The notes under the pieces: generated by a model
What the model saw: only the letters and a program-made list of their open reading frames with translations
Told to the model about the DNA's origin: nothing
The model's database searches: none
Assembly (NCBI RefSeq): GCF_026151205.1
Contig: NC_087072.1
Coordinates: 4,884,084-4,948,083 of the forward strand
From: Bolinopsis microptera
Taxonomy: Eukaryota; Ctenophora; Tentaculata; Lobata; Bolinopsidae
Direction: 5' to 3'
Length of the DNA: 64,000 nt
Made by a program: the position numbers and the translations under genes
Shown: in pieces, positions 1 through 10,872 of the stretch
How the letters are laid out: each line of letters begins with the position of its first letter
Position numbering within the stretch: the first letter of the stretch is position 1

Positions 1-809
1 CTGGGAAGTATTAATGAATTATTTATAGATAATGTATTAGATTTTATTAATTAATAAAATTGAATTTGATAAATTATTAATGTTGATGGAAAAATATATT
101 TATTTAAATTATTTTTGTATTTAGTGCAATGATATTTTGTAGACACTTGTGATGATGTTATGTCATAATCTTTACTTACTTACTTACTAAGACCGTCGAC
201 GAGTCCAACACAGCGCGCGTTTTGGTAGGTTATAAACCTGCAATTTGCTTTGCATTGTAAATCTCAATGGGTTAACATTGCATTGTCAACCAAATAGTGA
301 ATTTATAAAAACGCGCAAATGCATCTCAACATTTCATTCTATAGTATAATCCATAAAAATATGAAATCTATAGTAATATTTTCAAAAAAATTACAAAGCG
401 TTCTTAAATTTTAAATCAAATCAAATCAAAATATAATGACACAAACATCATCACACATCATCAAAAATATATCTACTAAAGTTTAAAGATTAACTAAAAT
501 CTATTGGCCTAAACAGCCAAGTTAAAAATGAATCTAATTTACTTACTTTCCACTACTATATAAGTTGGTAAAGCGTTTTTAGCAACATGAACATGAGGAT
601 TACACATAAGATATTCATTGTGCTTCTTATCTATCTCTTTATTAGTAGCATAATTTAATACCTCAATCTTTCCTAATACTTCGTTCGAAACATACCAAAA
701 AACATACCAAAAATACTATCATTTACAGATCCGTTTGAAATAGTCTTTTTTTTAAAGCCTCTAATCAAAAAAATTTTGTTTTAATTAAAATTTTGTTTTA
801 CTTCTTATT
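1..809. other. AT-rich intergenic DNA without a recognisable gene
   Basis: No coding region is visible. A stretch at about 191-240 (CCGTCGACGAGTCCAAC, then GCGCGCGTT and GGTAGGTT) is a diverged third copy of the repeat found at 1229-1419 and 3849-4038, so this flank also contains dispersed-repeat sequence. Short simple repeats (ACTT and AAATC units) lie near 173-190 and 412-432. Confidence 0.6.
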
Positions 810-1235
810 TTAAAACTTAACACTGTCCGTCCCACAATTCTTGACATCCGAGGGGAGTTTGTTCCAATATGGTCTCACCCTCTCCGGAATAAAAGAATTG
901 CGGACTTTCTTCATTTTACTGCTACTTTTACTGCATCTACTGTTTGATATCACATCAAGACCCGATCTGCTCATACTGAACAAATCAGCTCCGTAATTGG
1001 CCAAACCACTTATCATTTAAAAAATTCAATGAGGTCCCCACGTATTCGCCGCTCCATGCCAGCGTTGTTAAATAAAGGATTTCCTAGTCGACGACTGTAT
1101 GGAAGAGTACCCACCTCGTCAATCAGACGGGTAAACCGCCTTTGGATGCTCTACAGCTCCAAAATGATCCCCCAACTTCCATGAGCCGCAACTGGACTCC
1201 ACAATCAAACACAATACTCTAAATGAGGTTTTCAA
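810..1235 (-). pseudogene. Degraded LINE reverse-transcriptase C-terminus
   Basis: Read on the minus strand, this matches the tail of CR1/Jockey-type ORF2 proteins. It has LEYCV..LWSPV, then SIQRRFTRLI, LPYSRR, ERRIRGDLIEFFK and, after a one-base frame change near 1016, a segment ending RVRPYWNKLPSDV. That order is the usual post-RT region of these retrotransposons. At least two in-frame stops (near 1153 and in the VWSP region) and the frameshift show it is an old, dead 5'-truncated insertion. It was read directly from the sequence. The clade is inferred from the motif order, since the catalytic RT core is absent. Confidence 0.8.
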
Positions 1236-1419
1236 AACTTTGTAAAAATTATAACAGTTTTTGAGTCGAGATTAACGGGTGATACTCGTAAAATATTTGT
1301 TCCATATATACCGTCGACAAGTCCAACTTGGCGCGCGTTCTGGTAGGTTGTAAACCTACAAAGTCGAGAAACGTTTTAAATGATTTGGCCCCCATCGTTG
1401 ACCATTGTTAATGATCTGG
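1229..1419. repeat. Dispersed repeat A, copy 1
   Basis: About 190 bp starting CAAAACTTTGTAAAAATTAT that recurs at 3849-4038 with a handful of substitutions. A shorter relative lies at about 191-240. It contains CCGTCGAC and GGCGCGCG motifs and no ORF. The two longer copies differ more from each other than the 1.25-kb repeats beside them, so A is probably an older dispersed repeat. Confidence 0.7.
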
Positions 1420-2589
1420 CCCGGCGCGCGCTACTTCGTAGCACTTGCCGTCGGGCAAGTGACATTTCGAGAAGAAAGCGACGCGCGCTACTTCGAAGAA
1501 ATTTAGACGAGTAACATCCGTCAACCCCCATCGTCGTTTCACCATAGAGTTTCTACGATACAGGGGAGCCGCGCACTCGTGCGCGGCGGGTCAAACAACG
1601 TATGATAAAATTTTACTAATTCGCTCGCCCAAAAATCATCACGGGACTTAAGTTTTTATGGTTTTGCAGTCGAACAAAACGGTTTTACATAAACCCTTAT
1701 CCCAAGCAACCCTAGCCCTAACCATAAACCCAAAGCTATCCATAATCCTAACCACAACTCAAATCCTTTAATAACCCAAGCGGATGATGATTAATCACTC
1801 TACACTCGACTGTCACGTGACTTTTTCAACCCGTTCTCTAGCTGGTTCTGAACGACTTTTCGAAACCCTTACCCTTTAATCTGATCCCAACCCTAACCCT
1901 AACCCAATCCTTAACAAAAACATATGCTGAAACTCTAACCCTAACGAGAAATTAGACTAACTTCCTTATACGGTCATATCACGTGATCGAGACAGTTTTT
2001 CGCCAATATCTCGTCAGGGGAGCATTTTAACCCTATGTCATGGGGGGTGATTCGGAATCAGCGTCCGAAAATACATCGATTGAAGTTGGTTACAACCGTC
2101 GGGGGCCCTTTTAGAACAATCTCGAAGATCGACTGTAGAGTGATTTAGCACGCTCGAACCCAAGCCCTAAACAATCAAATCGTTTTTAGGAAAACAAGGA
2201 AAACAAATTTAAATTTTGGTATTTATTAATAACAATCAAAACATATCATACCATAAAAATAAAGCCGCGCGTTGGTTGACTGCCTCAGTAAGGTGAATAA
2301 TATAAGCTCGAAGGTGCCCTGTGCATTTACAGAACCTCATGCGGCGATCACATGATCATGAGGACCTGTGAGCGCCAAATTTAATTTAAAGTTTTTAGAG
2401 ATCATACATCACTACGAGTTACTCATGCTTGCTTTTTTAATTTTTATAGGAGTGTAGGTTGTCAGGTATTTCATTCATTCATACTTAGTCGGTTTAAAGT
2501 TGATTGACGATGTCAATCCTTCGCATCTCGCCGATCTGCTTAAGGTGTGGTTGCGAGAAGGATTATTTGATGCGCGCGCGACCCAGTAG
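1420..2589. other. Non-coding repeat-derived block with telomere-like degenerate repeats
   Basis: No gene is visible. At 1690-1945 there are scattered CCCTAA/CCCTAACCC units (for example near 1708 and 1885-1900) resembling degenerate telomeric repeat. A segment at about 1990-2110 is a diverged copy of 2740-2880: both contain a GTCATGGGG tract followed by GATTCGGAATCAGCGTCC. The block separates repeat A from the 1.25-kb repeat in the first unit and is missing from the second unit. Confidence 0.5.
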
Positions 2590-3840
2590 TGCATCGCGCT
2601 ACAAGTTTAAAGCTGTTATATTTATGTTTAGAACTCACTATTGTTTAAACTATGAAAGCAGAACGTAGGTAATGGACAATATACCGACGACAATACCAAG
2701 GACCCGAGTGCCACAATGACTTTTCCGGATCTAGCGTGTCATGTGACCAAACAGTTTTTTCCCCATAACTTTCCAGGGAAGCATTTTTACTCTACGTCAT
2801 GGGGTGGGGGGATTCGGAATCAGCGTCCAAAAATACTTTAAATTGATACCTTCAGGGCCTTTTCACAAAAATTTTCTTAAAATTTGGGCTTGGTTGACGA
2901 TGTCAACCCATCGAGATCGTTGCTTTGCGAAGTAGAGCAAGAAGTCCTCCAAAATTTGGGCGAGCGATTTAGTGGAAGCGACCTTATCCACATATTTTAG
3001 TAAAACAAAAATTGTATATTTAAAATATACGGGTCTCCTGAATACTGGTGCAGCTCAGTAAAATGTTCTCCATCGCTTAATCGTAATTTTATAATCTTAT
3101 CAGTGTCCGGGACTACAAAATATGGTTTATTTGATTATTCTCAACCTTGTATTGTTTAACAGGAAATAAGCCATGAATAGTTACTGAGTACAGCAAAAGG
3201 GTCTTGCAGTCCAGGACTAATGAAAATAAAATGAGAGAGAGAGAGGTAATATTCCTTTAAGGAAGCAATATTACCCCAACTTTCACTTTTTTCAGATCTC
3301 TTATCACTACTTTCAGATCTCTTATCACTACTTTCAGATCTCTTATCACTACTTTCAATTCGTTTTAAAAATCTTGCTCTGCCTATTTATTGAAATTTGA
3401 AGACATGTCTCATCATGGCAATTCTCAACAAAACTCGGATCGCCGACAGAGCAAGGCTTCCCGTAATTCCTACTGTCCCGTGACTTCTCAGTTGTGAAAC
3501 TAATGTAACAGAACATGAGTCACAACCATTTTACATACCGGGTTATAATAAATTTGTACTTAATCGATTATTGAAGGAGGATGGAAAGCTTAAACACAAA
3601 GGTTCTGGTTTGGTAACGTTTTTGCGTGACAAATTTAATAATATTAATCAAAAATTTGAGCTTTGTTATTCTACCGTTGATTTTGAATCACTTTGTGTTG
3701 AAATAACAGTTAAATCTGAAAAGTTACTAGTTGTTAATTGTTATAGATCACCAAGTGGAAACTCTGATTCATTTATCGATATGTTTGGCAGTATCTTAAG
3801 TATATTGAACACATTTAAGGGACACAAAAGCTATATTCTT
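2590..3840 (+). repeat. 1.25-kb direct repeat, left copy
   Basis: The segment is repeated at 4040-5290 at a constant offset of 1,450 bp, and I found no differences when reading both copies. It starts GTGCATCGCGCTACAAG and ends AGCTATATTCTT inside a LINE endonuclease reading frame. It contains three tandem copies of a ~22-bp TTTCAGATCTCTTATCACTA unit (3293-3355), a GA-rich stretch (about 3233-3245) and a small hairpin (TAATATTCC...GGAAGCAATATTA). The left copy is then cut off and joined to repeat A (3849). Confidence 0.9.
3484..3840 (+). pseudogene. Truncated LINE ORF2 endonuclease fragment
   Basis: Same frame as the start of the ORF2 at 4934, but it stops matching at 3840, just before the GDFN motif of the apurinic-type endonuclease. 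After that the frame runs about 40 codons into unrelated repeat A sequence and ends at 3966. It holds only the middle of the endonuclease domain (IPGYN...NR, GSGLV, NCYRSPSG), so it cannot be active. Confidence 0.8.
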
Positions 3841-3848
3841 TTTAGGTT

Positions 3849-4038
3849 TTATCAAAACTTTGTAAAAATTATAACAGTTTTTGAGTCGAGATTAACGGGT
3901 GATACTCGTAAAATATTTGTTCCATATATACCGTCGACGAGTCCAACTTGGCGCGCGTCCTGGTAAGTTGTAAACCTACAAAGTCGAAAAACGTTTTAAA
4001 TGATTTGGCCCCCATCGTTGACGATTGTTAATGATCTG
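3849..4038. repeat. Dispersed repeat A, copy 2
   Basis: Near copy of 1229-1419 that abuts the right copy of the 1.25-kb repeat directly. In the left unit, A and the 1.25-kb repeat are about 1.17 kb apart. This suggests a tandem duplication followed by an internal deletion, or two independent insertions. Confidence 0.7.
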
Positions 4039-4039
4039 G

Positions 4040-5290
4040 TGCATCGCGCTACAAGTTTAAAGCTGTTATATTTATGTTTAGAACTCACTATTGTTTAAAC
4101 TATGAAAGCAGAACGTAGGTAATGGACAATATACCGACGACAATACCAAGGACCCGAGTGCCACAATGACTTTTCCGGATCTAGCGTGTCATGTGACCAA
4201 ACAGTTTTTTCCCCATAACTTTCCAGGGAAGCATTTTTACTCTACGTCATGGGGTGGGGGGATTCGGAATCAGCGTCCAAAAATACTTTAAATTGATACC
4301 TTCAGGGCCTTTTCACAAAAATTTTCTTAAAATTTGGGCTTGGTTGACGATGTCAACCCATCGAGATCGTTGCTTTGCGAAGTAGAGCAAGAAGTCCTCC
4401 AAAATTTGGGCGAGCGATTTAGTGGAAGCGACCTTATCCACATATTTTAGTAAAACAAAAATTGTATATTTAAAATATACGGGTCTCCTGAATACTGGTG
4501 CAGCTCAGTAAAATGTTCTCCATCGCTTAATCGTAATTTTATAATCTTATCAGTGTCCGGGACTACAAAATATGGTTTATTTGATTATTCTCAACCTTGT
4601 ATTGTTTAACAGGAAATAAGCCATGAATAGTTACTGAGTACAGCAAAAGGGTCTTGCAGTCCAGGACTAATGAAAATAAAATGAGAGAGAGAGAGGTAAT
4701 ATTCCTTTAAGGAAGCAATATTACCCCAACTTTCACTTTTTTCAGATCTCTTATCACTACTTTCAGATCTCTTATCACTACTTTCAGATCTCTTATCACT
4801 ACTTTCAATTCGTTTTAAAAATCTTGCTCTGCCTATTTATTGAAATTTGAAGACATGTCTCATCATGGCAATTCTCAACAAAACTCGGATCGCCGACAGA
4901 GCAAGGCTTCCCGTAATTCCTACTGTCCCGTGACTTCTCAGTTGTGAAACTAATGTAACAGAACATGAGTCACAACCATTTTACATACCGGGTTATAATA
5001 AATTTGTACTTAATCGATTATTGAAGGAGGATGGAAAGCTTAAACACAAAGGTTCTGGTTTGGTAACGTTTTTGCGTGACAAATTTAATAATATTAATCA
5101 AAAATTTGAGCTTTGTTATTCTACCGTTGATTTTGAATCACTTTGTGTTGAAATAACAGTTAAATCTGAAAAGTTACTAGTTGTTAATTGTTATAGATCA
5201 CCAAGTGGAAACTCTGATTCATTTATCGATATGTTTGGCAGTATCTTAAGTATATTGAACACATTTAAGGGACACAAAAGCTATATTCTT
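4040..5290 (+). repeat. 1.25-kb direct repeat, right copy
   Basis: Indistinguishable by eye from 2590-3840. Unlike the left copy, it continues without a break into the rest of the LINE ORF2 (GGTGACTTTAATG follows at 5291). This is therefore the original junction and the left copy is the truncated duplicate. Its upstream portion may be the 5' untranslated part of that LINE. Confidence 0.85.
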
Positions 5291-7371
5291 GGTGACTTTA
5301 ATGTAAATCTATATAACTCCAATTCTAGTGTTGTTAGGAGATATTTAGACTGCATGTTTAGCAATAACTTTTTACCAATTATCTCACGTGCTACTCATTT
5401 TGGAGGCTTAAATGGCACATGTATTGATCATATACTTACTAACAATATATCTAACATAATTTGTAACGGCCTTATACGATGTAATATAAGCTGTCACCTT
5501 CCTACATTCGTAGTTTTGGACTATAATTTTGATCCTAACGAAAAGTGTAGAAATAGAAATAAAGTAAATATTAATGACTTTTTATTACAAGGGTTTTTGA
5601 ATGATTTTAAATTATTAAAATTTGATCTTGAAAGTGATTCTGCCGAAAATATGTATTCCTTTTTTGACAGAAATTTTAAAACTCTGTATGATAAGTGGTT
5701 TATTAAAAGTCAGAAGTCTAGTGGTAATAATTCTCTTCTTCGCTCTGATTGGATTTCAATAGGAGTGGCCAAGAGTAGTGACACTAAAAACAAACCCTAT
5801 GATATTTGGGTTATGAATAAAACTAGAGTTAATTGGAACAAATATGTTGATTACAAACGAGTGTTTGATGCTATTAGAAGTAAAGAAAAATTTGAGTATT
5901 TTGATAAATGTTTTAAAGCAAATCAACATGATTTGAAAAAGACTTGGAAACTGATAAACGGTTTACTAGGTAGGAAGAGATCAAACAGATTACTAGTTTT
6001 TCCTAATCAAGATGCAGCGCATAATTTTAATTATTATTTTGTTAATATTGCTAATGATCTTTTACTAAAAACGTATGGTGAAAATGCTAACGCGGATTTA
6101 ACAGATTTTAATAAATATATGCCTGAGAGGAACATAAGCGAGCTATCGGATATTAATTTTTCAAGTGAAGAAATAAATAATATTATAAGTAAGCTTAATA
6201 ATAGCAAGGGTACGTATTATTCTCCTAGGGTCCTCAAACTTTTAGCTACCACTTTAAGTCCTTTACTGGCTGATATTTTTAATAAATGTGCAAATGAAGG
6301 TTATTTTCCGAAAGAATTAAAAGCAGCAAAAATAATTCCTTTGTATAAGAATAAAGGATCTATTTCTGATATAAGCAATTATCGTCCTATTTCAATGTTA
6401 CCTGTTTTTGCTAAGATTTTCGAGAAGTTAATACATAAAAACGTATCTGATTTCTTTAATAAGCACAATCTTTTCTGTGATAATCAGTTTGGTTTCCGCA
6501 GTAAGCACTCAACCTTTCATGCACTTGTTTCAGCAGTAGAAAATCTTCATGATGCTATCGATAATAAGAATTTTACATTAGGTATATTTATAGATTTTTC
6601 CAAAGCTTTCGATACAGTGCGGCATAATATCTTGTTAGAAAAGCTGGAGAACTATGGTATTCGAGGAAATGTCATTAAATTATTAAACAGTTATTTATCA
6701 GATCGGTTTCAGTATGTTAGCTATGGGGGATTCGAAAGTTGTCTCTTGAAAATAACCTGTGGTATTCCACAGGGGTCAGTGTTAGGCCCCCTGCTCTTCA
6801 TTATTTTTATCAATGATTTGGCAAATATTTGTGAGTTAGCTAAATTTATCCTCTTTGCAGATGATTTAAACCTTTTTCTTCAAAATAAAGACCGAAATTT
6901 ACTCTACAAAAATGCTAATGAGGTATTATCAAAGATTCACGACTATTGCTGCTTAAATAGGTTAATCATTAATTTTGAAAAATGCTGTTTTATGGAATTC
7001 GGAAGTAGTAAAGTTCCTAAGAATCAAAAGTTTGTTGGAATACTTAACAACCAGTTTAATCAAGTGAATAAGTGTAAATTTTTGGGAGTCATTATTAATT
7101 CTAATTTAACGTGGAATGATCATATTACCAATGTAATAACGCAAGTTTCAAAATCTTGCGGATCACTCTACTCCATAAGTTCTATAGTACCAGCCAAAGT
7201 GTTAAGACAAGTATATATTTCACTTGTTCAACCATATTTAATGTATTGTATACCACTGTGGGGTGCTGTTTTTCACCATCCTTTGCTGCAAAAACTGTTT
7301 GTGTTGCAGAAAAAATGTATTCGTATTGTGAGTAGAAAAACAACAAAGATTGATCACAAGTTTCAACATAC

Positions 7372-8788
7372 AGTTACAATCTTTTATATCAGTTACAATC
7401 TTTTATTCAGTTACAATCTTTTATTCTAGCTTTTGCAACATTTTAATTGCTCTCTTATCGGTAGTGTTATCTCAACTTGCTGTTACACCGACACGTCGTG
7501 CTGTACGCCTTGGCTTTTGTAAAATGGATTTTTCCGTCGAACATCTGAACAGATTTGAAAAGGAGCTATCGTCAGCGATGAATGAGATTTTGAAGATGTC
7601 AAAAGCACAAAGCGTTACAGAACTGAATCATTCGAGATTAATGGCTGTAAATAAAGATCCCTTGGCTACTGCAGTTGAAAATCTTTCTAAGCTAATGACT
7701 AGTAATCTTGAACTTTGTAAATGTGCAGCCAGTACGATAGACAAACTTAAATCAGATCAGCTGAACTATCAGAAAGACCAGATTAAACAGCAACAGGAGC
7801 AACTCGACTCTTTTAAAACAACTGTTCATACCGAGATGAAGACAGCGTGGAGCGATATCGTGAAGAAGAACTGCGAGACAACTACAAGTACTCCGTCGAT
7901 CAACAGTATAAAAACAGCTGTGAAAACCGTAGTTGAAGACGACATCCGTAGTAAGAATTTCATTATCTACGGTGTACCGGAGAATTATTCCCCTGATCCA
8001 CACTTAGTGGCAGAAGAAGTGATCGAATTGATTTGGGAATCCTCAGGGTGTGATCCTAAAGTTGTGGCAGCAAATTCTATCGGGACTAAAATAACTTCAG
8101 GCAGTGGTAAACCGAGACCAATAAAAGTGACATTGGCTTGCGCGGAATCAGTAAAAATGGTTCTTGCTCGAGCAAGAAATCTGAAGAAATCTAAATGTAC
8201 AGCGTACCACACATGGTACATCACACCTGATAGAAGCAAGGAGGAGAGAGCAGCTCATCAGAAACTTGTTGTCAAAGTAAAGGAAATGATCACTGATGAG
8301 CCAAAAAAGTATCATTATATTAGAGACGGCAAGATTTTCAGTGTAGATAAGGTTAAGGTGTAACATTCGGTGTTTTTGATATCTACATAATTACTTTGAT
8401 TTAAATGTGTGTATGGCTCTTATTTATGGCTGTTGCGTGTATTTGTTGATTACGGCTAATAACGAGGAACTTTTAATTGTGAGTTAATAAACTGCAACCG
8501 TGATTGTAACTCAGGTATGTGATGACTTGTGGAGCACACATCGCTGAATAGCAATCGCGAAGCAGGTCTCACCAAGGCTAGGTATATTTAGGGTTTTTAT
8601 TTTTCTGAGGACACTTTGCCAGTAGTTTAACTTTTTGTGTTGTGTGCTACGGTACAGTGTTTCAATTTTTGGATAAAGTGGTATGTTCTATCTTTCTATT
8701 TATTTATCTAATTCTAATGTAATATTTCAATATTATAGTAAACATTAACCAGTGTACCAAAAGCTGGTCCCCAAACAAACAAACATAC
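7372..8788 (+). mobile_element. ORF1-only LINE (HAL1-like) inserted in LINE ORF2
   Basis: An insert of about 1.41 kb flanked by a 7-bp duplication AACATAC (7365-7371 and 8782-8788). It starts with three tandem copies of an ~18-bp AGTTACAATCTTTTAT unit, carries one ORF1 (7524-8363) and no reverse transcriptase, and ends in an (AAAC)3-like tail just before the duplication. Its last ~40 bp (GTAAACATT... then GGTCCCCAA and CAAA) resemble the 3' end of the intact LINE near 50852-50892. This suggests it borrows that family's machinery. The HAL1 comparison (LINE derivatives keeping only ORF1) is from general knowledge; the relationship here is inferred. Confidence 0.7.
7524..8363 (+). CDS. LINE ORF1 protein (coiled coil plus RRM-like domain)
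   Basis: 279 residues from the ATG at 7524. The same frame runs upstream to 7350 through repeat sequence, so I chose the ATG that begins MDFSVEHLNRF. Residues about 40-125 are heptad-rich and glutamine-rich (QKDQIKQQQEQLDSF), consistent with a trimerising coiled coil. Residues about 145-230 look like the RNA-recognition fold of LINE ORF1 proteins (NFIIYGVPE, then RPIKVTL). The end (ERAAHQKLVVKVKEM...YHYIRDGKIFSVDKVKV) is the usual small C-terminal domain. The expected role is binding LINE RNA as a chaperone in the RNP. The frame is intact, with no ORF2 behind it. Confidence 0.8.
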   Translation: MDFSVEHLNRFEKELSSAMNEILKMSKAQSVTELNHSRLMAVNKDPLATAVENLSKLMTSNLELCKCAASTIDKLKSDQLNYQKDQIKQQQEQLDSFKTTVHTEMKTAWSDIVKKNCETTTSTPSINSIKTAVKTVVEDDIRSKNFIIYGVPENYSPDPHLVAEEVIELIWESSGCDPKVVAANSIGTKITSGSGKPRPIKVTLACAESVKMVLARARNLKKSKCTAYHTWYITPDRSKEERAAHQKLVVKVKEMITDEPKKYHYIRDGKIFSVDKVKV

Positions 8789-9170
8789 GAAACCAATGTT
8801 CTTTCGTTTGAAATTATTAACCTTGTTTAACTTATTTACATACTTTACTGGATGTATTGCAATGAGGCTACTTAAAGAACAAATTCCTGTTGATGTTTAT
8901 CGCCGGTTTAGCAAGTCAAGTAGATCATGCAGACTGCTATATCCTAAATTCTCAATGTCTAAGACCAAGAATAGTAATTTTGTTTTTAATGCATCCAAAA
9001 TTTTAAATTATCTCCTTGATCATGATGTACCGTATCATATTTTGTCAATTTCACTATTTAAAAAGAGATTTAAGAACCATTTGCTTCATATACAAAACCT
9101 AGGGCTAAATGGGGATCATGGATGGCTACCATGTAATCACGATATCTTCTCGAATGTATCAATTTCATAA

Positions 9171-10872
9171 AATAAGTTAATTTCAACTAGGGAAATATAA
9201 ATTGAAGTTAATGTTTTGGGGACGTTTGTGTGTTTTTTGTGTGTATTTTATTGTGAGTATTTAAAACAAGATGGGGACTATAATTGTAACGGTTTAAGTG
9301 TATACGTCTTTATTAATGTTGCCTCCGATTTCACTACACTGACAACATTCACTTTTTATTTTTTGTGTTATTTTTTACTTGAGATCTCATATCATAAAAT
9401 TTTACCATCGCGATACGGGTATTAATTTACCTCCCAGCGGTGAGACACCGCTTCCCTCCATCGCCATGTTTGAAGCTCTCCCATCATCTGTTCTACTTCA
9501 GAGGGAAGTGACTTATTTTATATTTTAAAATTGTTATTATTCCGGTATAACAAATACATTTTCTAATCGTGTAATCGTGTTTATTTAGAACTTTTAACTT
9601 CCGTATCTGTCTCATATTCGCTCGAGAGTAGTATGGTTAACATGAACAGCAATGTCCAATGTCCATTGTGAGCATGTTATAAAACAACAACAAAATAATG
9701 AAGAATATGGTAAACTTAGTCTGGTTAAAAACGTGGTAGTTTTTATTTAGCTAAGCTTACCTGATAATGTCTGAGTTTGTAGTTTGATAACACATGATCT
9801 TTAACAATACAGCTAATACCTTGATGCCTTGACCCTTGGCCCCCCTGTCAGCAACTGTCAGCATTGAGCCCCCCCCCCTATTGTCAGCATTTGCCACTCA
9901 CCCCCCCCCCCCCCCCTTCTTAATACGTACTCCCTTCTGTTAGCCAGGGAATGTGTTTTGAAATGCTGACGGGGGTGTAGGCAGGGAAAATTGATGTGTG
10001 ACTTATTTGTACAGTTGGTCATCAGAGTTCAGTTCACCGAATTTCTGCTGACGTCAACAAGGCTCGGACCCCCTCCACCGTCAGCAGCCGTCAGCATTTT
10101 CAAACTCCTCCTCCCCCTTCGCTGCTGACGTCATATTATGTGAATGCTGCCACCTGTTCACAAACCAGTACTACATTTGATCCGACTGGGACTCATAAAT
10201 TAAAGCCCCAATTTGCTTTCACTCTGATTTATCGTACCGCTGTCCTTTCCCTAAATGTTACCTGGTTGCAATGTGTAAGTAAATACCAGCAAGCCCTTTC
10301 TTTAATTGACCTCTACAAAACCTTAATTATCATCAGTGAACTGATGATTTTAGTGAAAAAATGAACATGTATATCCAGTGCAGTAGTCAATGAAACAAGA
10401 AATTTCAATGAAACAAGAAATTTAATTTTAGCACATTTTTACAGAACAAAAAGATGTAAAACAATTCATAAAATATAATGCCCATTTGGTGTATGCCTTT
10501 TTGTCCTGACTGCTAGTTTGGTTTAAGAAGGACAGGTAACTAACGGGGCAAGGAATGCGCGTGCCTGGAAGCTTTTGCACACACCGAAACGCTAGTTCAG
10601 TCACTGTATGAGTTTTTAGTAGAACTTAATTTGTAGGTAATTCATATTTCTCTCTCATGTGACAGCAATAACCAAGCAGCAGCCAATCAAATTTAAACCT
10701 CAGAATCACTTTAATCAGTCAAAACTAATACATTGCTCACCTCCCACTATTTCCCTAATTGATGTTGAGAATGGAAAACACCAACAAATTTATTATCAAC
10801 ATAAACATCGATTTGTACTTAACATCATATATCATTGCATTGTTCTTATTGAAAGTTTTCAAAAAGGTTTGA
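9171..10872. other. Spacer with C-rich low-complexity tract
   Basis: No gene is recognised. The first few hundred bases are probably the 3' untranslated part of the interrupted LINE. At 9839-10135 there is a cluster of GTCAGCA and TGCTGAC motifs in both orientations mixed with runs of C (9869-9878 and 9902-9916). It may be a degenerate small inverted-repeat element, but I could not define ends. A short tandem duplication (AATGAAACAAGAAATTT twice) lies at 10389-10423. The promoter and 5' UTR of the coiled-coil gene should lie just before 10873, but no core promoter motif stands out. Confidence 0.4.

Larger units (their letters stand above)
4934..9170 (+). pseudogene. LINE ORF2 (endonuclease plus reverse transcriptase), split by another element
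   Basis: CR1/Jockey-like ORF2. The frame opens after a stop at 4931, so the first part of the endonuclease is missing. Endonuclease motifs follow: IPGYN (about 4985), GDFNVNL (5291) and CIDHILTNN, with SCHLP in the position of the usual SDH. Reverse-transcriptase motifs are NYRPISMLPVFAKIFEKL, FGFRSKHST, GIFIDFSKAFDTV, GIPQGSVLGPLLF and the catalytic FADD (about 6860). The frame ends artificially at 7429 because an element is inserted at 7372. The missing C-terminus (MFFRLKLLTLFNLF..., SLFKKRFKNHLL) resumes at about 8785 and stops at 9170. On each side of the insertion the frame is open, so the interruption is fairly recent. It is dead as it stands because of the N-terminal truncation and the insertion. 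Confidence 0.85.

Noticed and set aside
1690-1945. A true telomere end
   Set aside because: The units are few, degenerate and embedded in repeats continuing on both sides.
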